Origin: Zea mays | Lineage: Eukaryota; Streptophyta; Magnoliopsida; Poales; Poaceae | Assembly: GCF_902167145.1 (NCBI RefSeq) | Contig: NC_050101.1 | Span: 130,292,990-130,356,989, forward strand | DNA: 64,000 nt | Direction: 5' to 3' | Shown here: one piece after another, positions 10,753 through 21,495 of the stretch | Numbering within the stretch: the first letter of the stretch is position 1 | How the letters are laid out: each line of letters opens with the position of its first letter | Notes under the pieces: generated by a model | Database searches by the model: none | The model's input: the letters and a program-made list of their open reading frames with translations, nothing else | Told to the model about the DNA's origin: nothing | Program-made: the position numbers and the translations under genes

Positions 10753-12378
10753 ACACACGCGCACAAGGGTGTGGATCAAAACAACCCACAAGACGATGTC
10801 AGTCGATGAGCACGAAGATGGATGGACTAAGCAGATGTCAGGAAAAAAGCTGATCGTCAAGTAGCCTTCATCTAACAACACTGACTTAGTGTTTATCCCA
10901 GGCAAGCCCCGGTGCATTTGCCACCTCCTTGCTATTTTAAAATCTTTATCACCTTGTTTGATGCATTAGGTGATAGGAGTTGTGTGCTAAACCGTTGATG
11001 CATTTCCTTCCTTGAAAATTGATTACCCTTCCTTGATACCCTTTTTAAAAAGAATTTTATGATGCTTAGCTTTGCTTTAGCAAACAAAAATGTTTTGTTT
11101 TAAAACAAAGGTGATGCTTCAGTGGGTGGGAATGTTTTCAAAAATAAAACTTGATGTTGGATTCATCATGGCCGTGATGGGTTCAACATCGGAAAAGATG
11201 TACCTCTGCCAGGTACCAAACTTTGGGTTTAAATTATAAAGCTGAGACCGGGCGGGTGACTTGCACGAGAAAGGAGTCTCGATGTAGTGTCTCCGTCTGA
11301 GTCGTTTAAGGACCGTACCGATTGTTGGCCTGCTGATCTGGGACCCTTTATCTGGCCACATACCTCGTCATGGGTAAGCTTGAACCCGGCTATTCCATGC
11401 ATTAAAAGACAATCGTGCACTAGGAGTAGATAGATGGCGAGAGTGGCACGTACCCTCCTGGCAACGGACCGCCTAAAAGGGGTGGTGTGCTCTCGGGTGG
11501 CGCGGACCTGTTCATGTGGTGGAGGATCCGTGGGAATGGTAGACATGTGCAAAAGAGTTAAGAGAAGCATATGTCGTGTGGTTGGAGATCCCCAGCTGGG
11601 TATTAATCGATTCAGATCGCCGAACTTCTCGGATATGAAGACTGGATCTTTGACCCTCATCGTAGATAACAAGTGAAACAAAACTTGGATTTTAAAAGAA
11701 AGCTAGTGTAGGACAAGTGAATGCTCTAGATTAGGCAAATCTAGATTCAGGAAAAGTACTTAACTTGTGATGTAAAATTTTGGCTTAAGGACCCACTTCT
11801 AGTAAGCTTTTCTGCAAAAATAGTCTTTGAAACTTGATGAGCTTTACCTTGAATCCCTCTAGCCAGCATACCCTTGAGAGTCTTTTCTTTAGTCGGGTAA
11901 GTCTTGCTGAGTAATTCCGTACTCAGGGTTTTATTCCCTGTTGTTTTTCAGGTTGTAGTTTTGTGCTGTTGATGATGGAGTTAAGTGCCGGTGGGCTCGA
12001 CTTCTTATAAATCTAAGTAACCCTTCTATACTTCTTATTGAGGATGGTCACTTGAGCTAGCATATATTTCAAACTTATACACAATTTATAACATTTTAAA
12101 GTTTAATCTTTGAACCACTTTTGTAACCACTCCGATAAATGTAATGTAAAACTTGATGTAACTTGTAAAATTTGGTAAAAAGATTTCCGCTGCAAAATGT
12201 TGGTATGTGATTTGTGTTTACTTTATCCCACGGTTCTGGTTGTAAGTGGTTTATCCGAGGTCCTTGGGGCACTCGGACAGATCCTGTTAAGTTATCTGGT
12301 GCACATGCATAGCCGTCTGAGGTCTTTGAGACAAGGACAGGTGCATGTGGGCCCAATAACTTGGGAGGTTCTGCCACA
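10753..12378 (+). repeat. Truncated gypsy LTR of a third family (J)
   Basis: About 1.6 kb ending GGAGGTTCTGCCACA, the same style of LTR end as element B (GCAGTTCCGCCACA). It has TTCCGCTGC about 190 bp before the end, as B does (TTCCGCTGCA). It also has the exon/intron-like signals seen in B and C: donor-like CCCAGGCAAGCCCCGGT (about 10897), GGTAAGTCTTGCTGAGTA with a matching TACTCAG arm (11897-11926), and a pyrimidine tract ending CAG at 11951. The left part of the LTR is missing, replaced by copia fragment K. To the right it abuts element C's LTR in mid-sequence. Confidence 0.65.
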
Positions 12379-13230
12379 GCTACAATCCCGGGGAATCTTT
12401 GTAAAGGCTACATAGTGATGCCCTGCTGGATCACCTTGGTAGTGATCAATGGAGAGTCATGATCTCCGGGCAGAAAGGGAATCACAGCTTGTGGGTAAAG
12501 TGCGCAACCTCTGCAGAGTGTATGAAAACTGATATATCAGCCGTGCTCGCGGTTATGAGCGGCCAAGGGAGCTCCAGTGATTAGCGGTACTTGATCAGAG
12601 ATGTTCGGATTGCAGGTGGCAATGAGACTGATGGTTCTTGGTATTGACTCTGGTAATGGTAAGTGGTTCTCTTTCCGTTTGGAAAGGAGTACAGTTGGGT
12701 TAATAACGTGGGTTAATTCTAAAACTTGGCTTTCTCTACTAGTAATAATAATCTGACCAACTCAAAGCAACTGCTTGACTTACCCCCACATAAAGCTAGT
12801 CCACTACAGCCAAACAGGATACTTGCTGAGTATGTTGATGTGTACTCACCCTTGCTCTACACACCAAACCCCTCCCCATCCCCAGGTTGTCAGCATTGCA
12901 ACCCCTACTCAGGAGAGGATGAAGCCATGGAAGGAGACCACGAGGAGTTCCAAGATTACGACGAGTTTTAGGCGTGGGTTAGCGGCAACCCCCCAGTCGG
13001 CTGCCTGTGAAGGCCGCGTTTATCTACGTTTCTTTTCCACACTTTGATTTATTGTAAAGACTATGTGGATGTCTTAGACCTATGATGTAATCGACTATTA
13101 TTTCCCTTTTTAATACTATTTGACCACTGTGTGATGATGTCCATGTTATGTAACTGCTGTGTACGTGAATTGCTGATCCTGGCACGTACATGGTTCGCAT
13201 TCAGTTTGCCTTCTAAAACCGGGTGTGACA
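12379..13230 (+). repeat. Remnant of the 5' LTR of element C
   Basis: It matches 45687-46538 of the 3' LTR closely from GCTACAATCC to the end GGGTGTGACA. It contains the hairpin GCTGAGTA/TACTCACC (12825-12850), a C-rich tract ending CAG at 12885, and the small reading frame that follows, ending TAG at about 12971. Upstream LTR sequence is absent. Confidence 0.88.
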
Positions 13231-13234
13231 TAGG

Positions 13235-13250
13235 TGGTATCAAAGCCGTG
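13235..13250 (+). other. Primer-binding site of C
   Basis: TGGTATCAAAGCCGTG four bases after the LTR end. It is a tRNA-iMet-type site with one mismatch to the form seen in A. Confidence 0.7.
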
Positions 13251-13489
13251 CTGACTGTAGGACCGCTAACCTAGAATAGAATGGTCGTTCTAAGGATTAT
13301 AGACCCTTATTCTCACCTTGACTTTGGTATCCCTTCAAAAGTTGGTCATATCGACCAAACCTATGTTCTACTATATATTATACCTTGCTAAAAAATCTTT
13401 TGTTTATTCTAATCCTTCATTTATTTATGGTTTACTTGCTAGTCATACTAGTTCTGTTCTCACTCTTATGCTTGCGGTGTCTTTTGTAG

Positions 13490-14524
13490 ATGGCTCGTCT
13501 TAGAGACACTGCACGGAAGTCTGTCATCCCCTTCTTACCCTCTCGTCTTGCGGAGCGTCCGCTTCGTCGTCCTGTGACCGGTCAGTCCAGCCACTTGGAA
13601 AGGCTGCACCACCGCCTGCATGAGGAGCAGGAACGTCGACGACAGGAGCAGCAGGACTCCTCTTTCTCGCTCCAACAGGAGATAGAGTCTGTGAGGAGCT
13701 GCTCCCCTGTGCTTCCCCTGGAGGCGCCCCCTGCACCACCACTGAGCGCCCTAGCCCTTGGAGTAGCTACTGGAGGAGACCCAGACGATGGAGGTGGCGA
13801 CAGCAGCTCGAGCCACGACACCGACTTTTCTGCTGACCAGGAGCTGGAAGGATGGGTTGCTCGACCCATCACTCGCGACGCTGCTCGCGGGTGTCACTTC
13901 CACGATGCGCTCGGCACCCTGCTACGTCGGGCACTTGACCGACATACTTGGTCTATCGAGTATCGCTGTGTGGTCTTCTAGCATAGTCGCGGGGTCTACC
14001 CGGACCGCTGGGAGGCGACCTGCTTGGTGCGCCGTCCGGAGAACAGTCTCTAGGGTGCTGAGGTCTGCTCGGAGCATTATTCTATCTCTGAGCGGGACTC
14101 AGCTGAGGCGGCCATGCAAGATGCCGCACGGCGTGCGCTTTCGCACTACTGCTCAGTTCTCGGCGTGGTAGCCGACGGTCTCAACCTGAAGTATTACCCT
14201 CGCCGTCCATCTGGCAGCACAGGAGGCGTGATTGTTTCACCTGTTGGTGAGGACAATCCTAGGTTGAGCAGCACAGTCAACCTAGCCGCCGTGCTAAACA
14301 CGGAGCTGGACCATGCATTAGACGAGCTAAGTAGGGCTCGTGCTGAGATCGCCGTGCTGCGGGCTGAGCGCGCGGAGCGTCGTCACCTGGACGATGGTTC
14401 CCCCGCTCCCGTCGGGACTCAGCACCCGTACCGCTCACCTCGGCGTGGACACCAGTCTTATGGCAACCCCGACTGCAAGACCAAGATAGATTTAGAACCA
14501 TATAGTCAGAGTCGGATCTTGTAA
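13490..14524 (+). pseudogene. Accessory ORF of C between LTR and gag, two nonsense codons
   Basis: One phase runs from ATG 13490 to TAA 14522-14524 (345 codons), interrupted by TAG at 13979-13981 and 14050-14052. The N-terminus is Arg/Glu/Gln-rich (LHEEQERRRQEQQD), and the middle contains PDRWEATCLVRRP and AMQDAARRALSHYCSVLG. The C-terminal part is an Ala/Arg/Glu-rich coiled-coil candidate (ELDHALDELSRARAEIAVLR). It is not Gag: the Gag core lies downstream from 14907. B has an ORF in the same place with a similar plan. Accessory ORFs in plant gypsy elements are known, but I recognise no function here. The start codon directly follows a splice-acceptor-like GTCTTTTGTAG. Confidence 0.7.
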
Positions 14525-14906
14525 TTAATACGAAAATATATGCATAGAAGCTATAGTCTTAGCGTTAGTCTCGCTTTTAGTTAGTCTTAGTTAGACAGGG
14601 TAGTTTGCTTATCCTGTGCATTTATGTTTGTCATGATGGACTATGTTTGATTTGGATCTTTGTAGTGACTGTCATCAGAGTGTGAGTATCCCCTGCATTT
14701 TGGTTTACCTGTTATATGTTAATGAAGTTAGTTATCTAGTTGGGAAGCCTTTTATTCCACTTTCCTCTTCATCTGAGAAGCTGTGTTGGTCTGTGTTGGG
14801 GATCAGTGAAGATGCTCGTCTGTTCAGTGTTGTGGAGAATTCTATACTCTTTTCTTATGCTGCAAGATTTGCAAGATCAGTTCTGATGTGTGGTTGCATT
14901 CTGCAG
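14525..14906 (+). other. Spacer between accessory ORF and gag of C
   Basis: A T-rich stretch with no conserved reading frame, ending in TGCATTCTGCAG directly before the gag ATG. This is intron-like composition with a 3' splice-site-like end. Confidence 0.5.
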
Positions 14907-16026
14907 ATGTCAGAAAACAGGCGCAGAGGAGGAAGGCGTGCTCAGCAGGAGCAAGCAGCTCAGCAGGATGAGGTACCTCAGCAACAGCAGCTGCCGCCCC
15001 CGCCCCGATGTCCATCGAGCAGATGTTCATGATGCAGACTTAGGCAGTTCAAGCCATCAGTCAGACTCTGGCTGCCATTCAGCAGTAGCAGCAACAGCCA
15101 CCACCTCAGCCTCAGATGCCTCAGATGCCCAGGGACAAGCGTGCTGAATTCATGAGAGGTCATCCCCCAACGTTTGCTCACTCTTCTGACCCCATGGACG
15201 CTGAAGACTGGCTGCGCACTATGGAGCGAGAGTTGCATACCGCTCAGTGTGATGACAGGGAGAAAGTTCTGTATGGTCCCCGTCTGTTGAGAGGAGCAGC
15301 TCAGTCTTGGTGGGAGTCTTATCTCATCACCCATGCCAACCCCGACACCATCACCTGGGAAGAATTCAGAGGTAGCTTTCGTCAGTACCATGTTCCTGCA
15401 GGTCTGATGACAGTGAAGAAGGAGGAGTTCCTGGCCCTCAAGCAAGGGTCATCGTCTGTTAGTGAGTACCGGGACAGGTTTCTGCAGTTGTCTCGCTATG
15501 CTCCTGAAGATGTCAACACCGACGCCAAGCGACAGTATCGTTTCCTGAGAGGCTAGGTTGACCCTCTGCAGTATCAGCTGATGAATCATACCTTCCCGAC
15601 ATTTCAGCACCTGATTGACAGAGCAATCATGACAGAGAGGAAGCGTAAGGAGATGGAGGATCGTAAGCGCTAGATCAGTGGACCCCAGCCTGGAAGCAGC
15701 AATCGTCTCATTTCTCAAGCAATTAACCTTAGCAGTTCAGGCAGAACCAGCGTCCACCTCAGCAGCAGCAGTTCCAAAGTAAGTTCCCTCAGCACCAATA
15801 TCAAAATCGCCAGAACAATCAATCAGGAGGAGGTCAGTTTCAGAGGCAGAATCAGCAGGCACCTCGTCTTCCTGCCCCCGCAACCCAGCAGAACAGTCAG
15901 GCAGCACCAGCTCAGGTTGGAAACAGAGCATGTTTCCACTGTGGAGAGCAAGGCCATTGGGTGATGCAATGTCCGAAGAAGGCAGTCCAGCAGTAGTCAG
16001 GCCCTAATGCCCCAGCAAAGCAGAAT
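14907..16026 (+). pseudogene. gag: gag of element C, multiply broken
   Basis: It begins MSENRRRGGRRAQQEQ at ATG 14907. After a frameshift near 15000 it continues in another phase with the retrotransposon Gag core (SDPMDAEDWLRTMERELHTA, AAQSWWESYL, SVSEYRDRFLQLSRYAP; about 15116-15556). A Gln/Pro-rich linker follows, then a zinc knuckle CFHCGEQGHWVMQC (about 15931-15972). In-frame TAG codons lie near 15043, 15088, at 15554-15556, near 15672 and near 15995, with at least one further phase change. It would once have formed the capsid and bound RNA, and is clearly non-functional now. Confidence 0.85.
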
Positions 16027-19000
16027 GTGTCTCAGCCTGGAGCAGGCAACCGCTCTCAGCCGCGATATAATCATGGGAGACTGAACCACTTGGAGGCTGA
16101 AGCAGTTCAGGAGACCCCCGACATGATAGTAGGTATGTTCCCAGTCGACTCCCATATTGCAGAAGTGTTATTTGATACTGGAGCAACGCATTCTTTCATT
16201 ACTGCATCATGGGTAGAAGCACATAATCTCCCAATAACTGACATGTCAACCCCCATTCAAATTGACTCAGCCGGTGGTAGAATTCAAGCCGATAGCATTT
16301 GTTTGAATGTAAGTGTGGAAATAAGGGGGATAGTGTTTCCCGCTAACCTCATAGTAATGGGTACTCAGGGCATATATGTCATCCTAGGGATGAATTGGCT
16401 AGATAAGTATCAGGTAGTTATCAGTTGTGATGAGGACAATCAAGTTGGTGTCCCTGCTAGGAGAGTATCAAGGTGGTGTCTGAGTTCCCAGATGTGTTTC
16501 CAAAGGATTTACCAGGTATGCCACCAGAGCGGAAAGTCGAGTTTGCTATAGAGCTTCTTTCTGGCACTGCCCCCATCTTTAAGAGAGCTTACAGAGTATC
16601 AGGACCAGAGTTGGTTGAACTTAAGAAGTAGATCGATGAGCTATCAGAGAAAGGTTACATCCGGCCAAGCACCTCGCCTTGGGCTGCCCCTGTCCTATTC
16701 GTGGAGAAGAAAGATGGCACCAGAAGGATGTGTATCGATTATCGAGCTCTGAATGAGGTCACAATCAAGAACAAGTACCCCTTGCCCAGAATAGAAGATC
16801 TGTTCGACCAGTTGAGAGGAGCCAGTGTGTTCTCAAAGATAGATCTGAGGTCAGGTTATCATCAGCTCAGGATCCGACCTTCATATATTCCAAAGACGGC
16901 ATTCATTACCAAGTATGGGTTGTATGAGTTCACTGTGATGTCTTTCGGTCTAACCAATGCACCGGCCTTCTTCATGAACTTGATGAACAGTGTATTCATG
17001 GATTATCTTAACAAGTTTGTGGTGGTATTCATTGATGACATTCTGATATACTCTCAAAGCGAAGAAGAGCATGTAGATCATTTGAGGATGGTATTGCAGA
17101 GATTGCGAGAGCACCAGTTGTATGCAAAGTTGAGCAAGTGCGAGTTCTGGATCAGTGAAGTCCTGTTCCTGGGTCATATAATCAACAAAGAAGGATTGGC
17201 TGTGGATCCGAAGAAAGTGATAGACATTCTAAACTGGGAAGCGCCAACAGATGCTCGAGGAATCAAGAGCTTTATTGGAATGGCCGGATATTATCGGTGA
17301 TTTATTGAAGGGTTTTCGAAGATTGCGAAACCAATGACAGTTTTGCTAGGCAACAAGGTTGAGTTCAAGTGGACCCAAAAATGCCAAGAGGCCTTTGAAG
17401 CGCTAAAAGAGAAGTTGACTACAACGTCTGTCTTAGTCTTGCCTGATGTGCACAAGCCCTTCTCGGTGTATTGCGATGCTTGTTACACTGGTTTGGGATG
17501 CGTGTTGATGCAAGAGGGAAGAGTTGTGGCTTACTCGTCCCGACAGCTGAAGGTTCATGAGAAGAATTACCCAATCCATGATCTAGAGTTGGCAGCAGTG
17601 GTTCATGCACTGAAGACATGGAGGCACTATCTGTATGGACAGAAATGTGATGTTTACATAGACCACAAGAGTCTGAAGTACATATTCACTCAGTCAGAGT
17701 TGAATATGAGGCAACGAAGATGGTTAGAGCTGATCAAAGACTATGAATTGGAGATTCATTACCATCCAGGCAAAGCGAACGTAGTGGCAGACGCTTTGAG
17801 GAGGAAGAGTCAGGTCAATCTGATGGTCGCTCATCCGATGCCTTATGAGTTGGCCAAAGAGTTTGACAGGTTGAGTCTCGGATTTCTGAACAACGCGCGA
17901 GGTGTCACAATTGAGTTGGAACCTACCTTGGAGCGAGAAATCAAAGAAGCGCAGAAGAATGATGAGAAGATCAGTGAGATCCGGCGACTGATTCTAGATG
18001 GTAGAGGCGAAGATTTTCGGAAAGATGCAGAAGGTGTGATATGGTTCAAAGACCGCTTGTGTGTTCCCAATGTCCAGTCTATTCGGGAATTGATTCTCAA
18101 GGAAGCTCATGAGACAGCTTATTTGATTCATCCTGGTAGTGAGAAGATGTATCAGGATCTGAAGAAGAAATTCTGGTGGTACGGAATGAAGAGAGAAATC
18201 GCAGAGCATGTGGCTATGTGTGATAGTTGTCGGTGGATCAAGGCAGAGCACCAGAGACCGGCTGGATTGTTGCAACCGTTGCAAATTCCTCAGTGGAAAT
18301 GGGATGAAATCGGCATGGACTTCATAGTCGGATTGCCTCGCACTCGAGCCGGCTACGATTCCATTTGGGTAGTGGTGGACCGCTTAACCAAGTCAGCCCA
18401 CTTCATACCTGTCAAGACCAACTACAACAGTGCAGTATTGGCAGAGTTGTACATGTCTCGGATCGTTTGTCTTCATGGTGTGCCAAAGAAGATAGTGTCA
18501 GACAGAGGAACGCAGTTCACCTCTCATTTCTGGCAGCAGTTGCATGAAGCCTTTGGCACACATCTGAATTTCAGTTCCGCCTATCATCCGCAGACAGATG
18601 GTCAGACCTAAAGGACCAATCAAATTCTTGAAGACATGTTGAGAGCCTGTGCGTTGCAAGATCAGTCCGGATGGGACAAGAGATTGCCTTATGCAGAGTT
18701 CTCCTATAACAACAGTTACCAAGCCAGTTTGAAGATGTCACCATTTCAGGCGCTTTATGGAAGGAGTTGTAGAAGTCCACTGCAATGGGATCAGCCTGGA
18801 GAGAAGCAAGTATTTGGGCCCGACATTCTGCTTGAAGTCGAAGAGAACATCAAGATGGTTCGAGAGAATCTGAAGATAGCGCAATCAAGGCAGTGAAGTT
18901 ATGCAGACACAAGAAGAAGAGATCTGAGTTTCGAAGTCGGTGATTTCATCTATCTGAAAGTGTCACCGATCAGAGGAGTCAGAAGATTCGGGGTCAAAGG

Positions 19001-19364
19001 CAAGCTAGCACCCCGCTACATTGGTCCGTACCAGATTCTCGCAAGGCGTGGAGAAGTGGCCTATCAGCTCAGTTTGCCAGAAAATTTGTCTATTGTGCAT
19101 GATGTCTTTCATGTGTCTCAGTTGAAGAAATGCCTGCGTGTGCCAGAAGAGCAGTTGCCAGTGGAAGGTCTTGAAGTCCAGGAGGACTTGACTTACACGG
19201 ATAAACCAGCGCAAATCCTTGAGACTGCAGAGACAGACACCCGAAGGAAGACCATCAGAATGTGCAAAGTCAGATGGAATCACCACTCTGAGGAAGAAGC
19301 AACCTGGGAGCGTGAAGATGATCTGATGGCTAAATATCCTGAGCTCTTTGCTAGCCAACCCTGA
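16027..19364 (+). pseudogene. pol: pol of element C (protease-RT-RNase H-integrase-chromodomain), broken
   Basis: Protease motif VLFDTGATHSF at about 16165-16197 with catalytic Asp at 16174. A deletion and phase change near 16450 removes the linker to reverse transcriptase. RT spans about 16500-17300 ([31 protein letters not shown] with Asp codons at 17034-17039). RNase H spans about 17400-17800 ([21 protein letters not shown]). Integrase spans about 18120-18900 (zinc-binding end, [29 protein letters not shown]). A chromodomain-like C-terminus (VRWNHHSEEEATWERED) ends at TGA 19362-19364. In-frame stops lie at about 16629 (TAG), 17298 (TGA), 18609 (TAA) and 18894 (TGA). The RT active site is preserved, but the polyprotein cannot be made whole. 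Chromodomains direct integration toward heterochromatin in this lineage. Confidence 0.9.
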
Positions 19365-19382
19365 ATCTCGAGGGCGAGATTC

Positions 19383-19400
19383 TTTTAAGGGGGATAGGTT
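19383..19400 (+). other. Polypurine tract of C
   Basis: TTTTAAGGGGGATAGG just before the 3' LTR start (TGTAACGACC at 19401); the plus-strand primer. Confidence 0.75.
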
Positions 19401-20635
19401 TGTAACGACCTAAATTTGGGGGTAGAATTTTTTCTTCTGTTCTCTCACCAAATTCGGGCGTTACTCTCTTTTCTCTTCCCGTTTCGCTCCTTCTTCCTAA
19501 TTTCAAACCAGTATAGTGACAGGTGTCTGTGTCATGTATAAATCAAAACCTAAGTGTCATGGGTGTTGCATCATGTCGAAGCGCATTTCTTTGTCTGATG
19601 TCGTGTGTTTGTCTCGTTCTGTTTCGGATTTCGGTTCGCGATTGGAGTCTGTTTAATGGTCGTGTGTGTCGTGGGTTTCGATCCACGATGTGACCCAGCC
19701 CAGCCCAGCCTAGCCCGGTCCGGCCCAGCCCGGCCCGCGCGCCCCTGGCGCCCCTACCCTCCCCCTAGCGCCCCCTCCCCCCATATCTGTTTGGCTCATT
19801 TGATTTCTCCCGCGCAGTAACCTCCCTCTCCTTCTTCCACCTCTCTCTCTCCTCGTGGTGCCCTAGGGTTTGGAGTTGAGATCGCCGGAGTTTGGATCCC
19901 CGGAGGTGAGTTTTTCTCCTCCCCTTCCCTTTCCTCTCTCTCCTCCCCCTCCCCTTCTTCTTCCCCCACGCGGCCTCCCTGCCCGCGCGTGTCCCGCGCC
20001 CTGGCCGCGCCCTCCCTGTCCCGCGCCCCGGCGAGCCCCCTCGGCCGCACCCTCCCTCCCCGTCCTGCGCCCCGGTGAGCCCGGCCACACCGCCCCCCTC
20101 GGCGGCGCCCTCCCTCCCCGCACCGTGCCGTCCCCGTCCCGCGCCCCGGCGAGCCCCGCCCTCGCGTCGCGCCCACGCGACCCCCTCCCACGCCCGCACC
20201 CGCGCCATCCCGGCGGCCCGCGCCGCTACCCTCCCCGGCGGCCGCGCCCGGCGGCCCTCCTTGTCCGTGCGCGCCCTCCCTCCCCCGTGCAAGCTCGGCC
20301 CCAGCAAGCCCCGCCCCCGCCCTGCCCCGGCGAGCCATCCCCGCCCTCGGCCGCGCCGCGCCCTCCCTTTCCTGCGCCCCGGTGAGCTCGGTCGCCCTCA
20401 CCCTCCCTCCCCGCGTCCGGCCTCGGCCTCGGCGAGCCCCGCCCCCGCACCGCCCCTCGCGGCCGCGCCCTGCTCGCGCCGTGGCGAGCCCTCCATCCCC
20501 CTCGGCCGCGCCCGCGCCCTCCCCTCCCCGGCCCCGCGCCCGGCGAGCCCTGGCGGCCGCGCCGTGCCCCGTCCCGGTGACCCCGCGCTTTCTCCTGCCC
20601 CGGCGAGCCCTCCCCCGGATGCGCCCCGCCCCCAG
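19401..20635 (+). repeat. 3' LTR of C, first part, with GC-rich leader
   Basis: It starts TGTAACGACCTAAATTTGGGGG. From about 19690 it becomes extremely C/G-rich (CCCAGCCCAGCC, then CGGCGAGCCC-type repeats to 20635). A strong donor-like sequence GGAG/GTGAGTTTTT lies at 19904/19905. Element B interrupts the LTR at 20636, and the sequence resumes at 44343 with the same CGGCGAGCCCC motif. The long Arg/Gly/Pro/Ala ORFs on both strands (for example 19796-20695 minus) are low-complexity by-products of base composition. Including the second part the LTR is about 3.4 kb. Confidence 0.85.
20631..20635 (+). other. Target-site duplication of B, left copy
   Basis: CCCAG here and CCCGG at 44343-44347 flank element B: a 5-bp duplication with one difference, consistent with later mutation. 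Confidence 0.7.
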
Positions 20636-21488
20636 TGTAACACCCCAGGTGTTATCATGGCTAGAGCACACCTTGGCACTAAAGACTATGATCACATGTG
20701 AAAGAACTTAAGGAGCAAAGGTATGAGGGCTTTGGAAACTAGGTTTTAACCAAGAGTTGTGAATGACCAAAGGCCTTACTCTAATTGTGTGCAACTATCA
20801 CCTTGGATAAGAGGGGGGGAAAGAACCCTAGACCTCTCTTAAACCCTATCTCCCCAAAACCCTGGATAAGAGGGGAAAGAGAGTGAGCAAATGTACACAA
20901 CATGGGTAATCTTTAACCAAACCTTAAGTAACCTTATAACCAGCAATTAGGGGAAGGAAATATTGCAAAAAGACCCCTGGAGAAACCCCAATTCAAATCT
21001 CCAAGTGGAGAGAGAGCTAGAGCTCTCTATTTCTCTCTAAGTTAAAAACTACACCTACACTAAAGATCAGTCGTGTTCACCTCGAAGCTGGCACCAAATC
21101 CACCTATGTCCTATACCAAAAATGTGGCATACCACTCAAGGCACCCACTGGAAAAAGCTGAGCCCGAGACTTGGACGTTTGACATGCCTTGGCATGGTTT
21201 TTGTCGCAAGGTGGGCAGTGTGACACACCCGATTTGGCGACCAGAGATCTCCCTACCTAGGCCATATCTGCCATGGCAGCTCACGGATGAGAGACAGTCC
21301 TAGGTGCCAGGAAAAGACTCGCGCCGGATTTTTGCCAAGATTCGCACGTTTGCGACTTGGGTGAGCTGTGGAACACGGGCAGAATGAAAGCTCCACGTGT
21401 TCGACGCACTCTGTGTGCGCCAGAGCACACCCGCGCGTGCCCCGCGTCGCGCCAACGACCAGCCGGCGCCCTGTCCCACGCCCGCGCC

Positions 21489-21495
21489 TATAAAG
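21489..21495 (+). promoter_or_regulatory. TATA box, 5' LTR of B
   Basis: TATAAAG within CGCGCCTATAAAGCCCACC, directly upstream of the GC-rich leader. The copy in the 3' LTR is at 40865-40871. It is the likely promoter of B. Confidence 0.75.

Noticed and set aside
19765..20707. Long Arg/Gly/Pro/Ala ORFs on both strands (up to 299 codons)
   Set aside because: They are low-complexity products of the extreme C/G bias of C's LTR leader, and are open in several phases at once.
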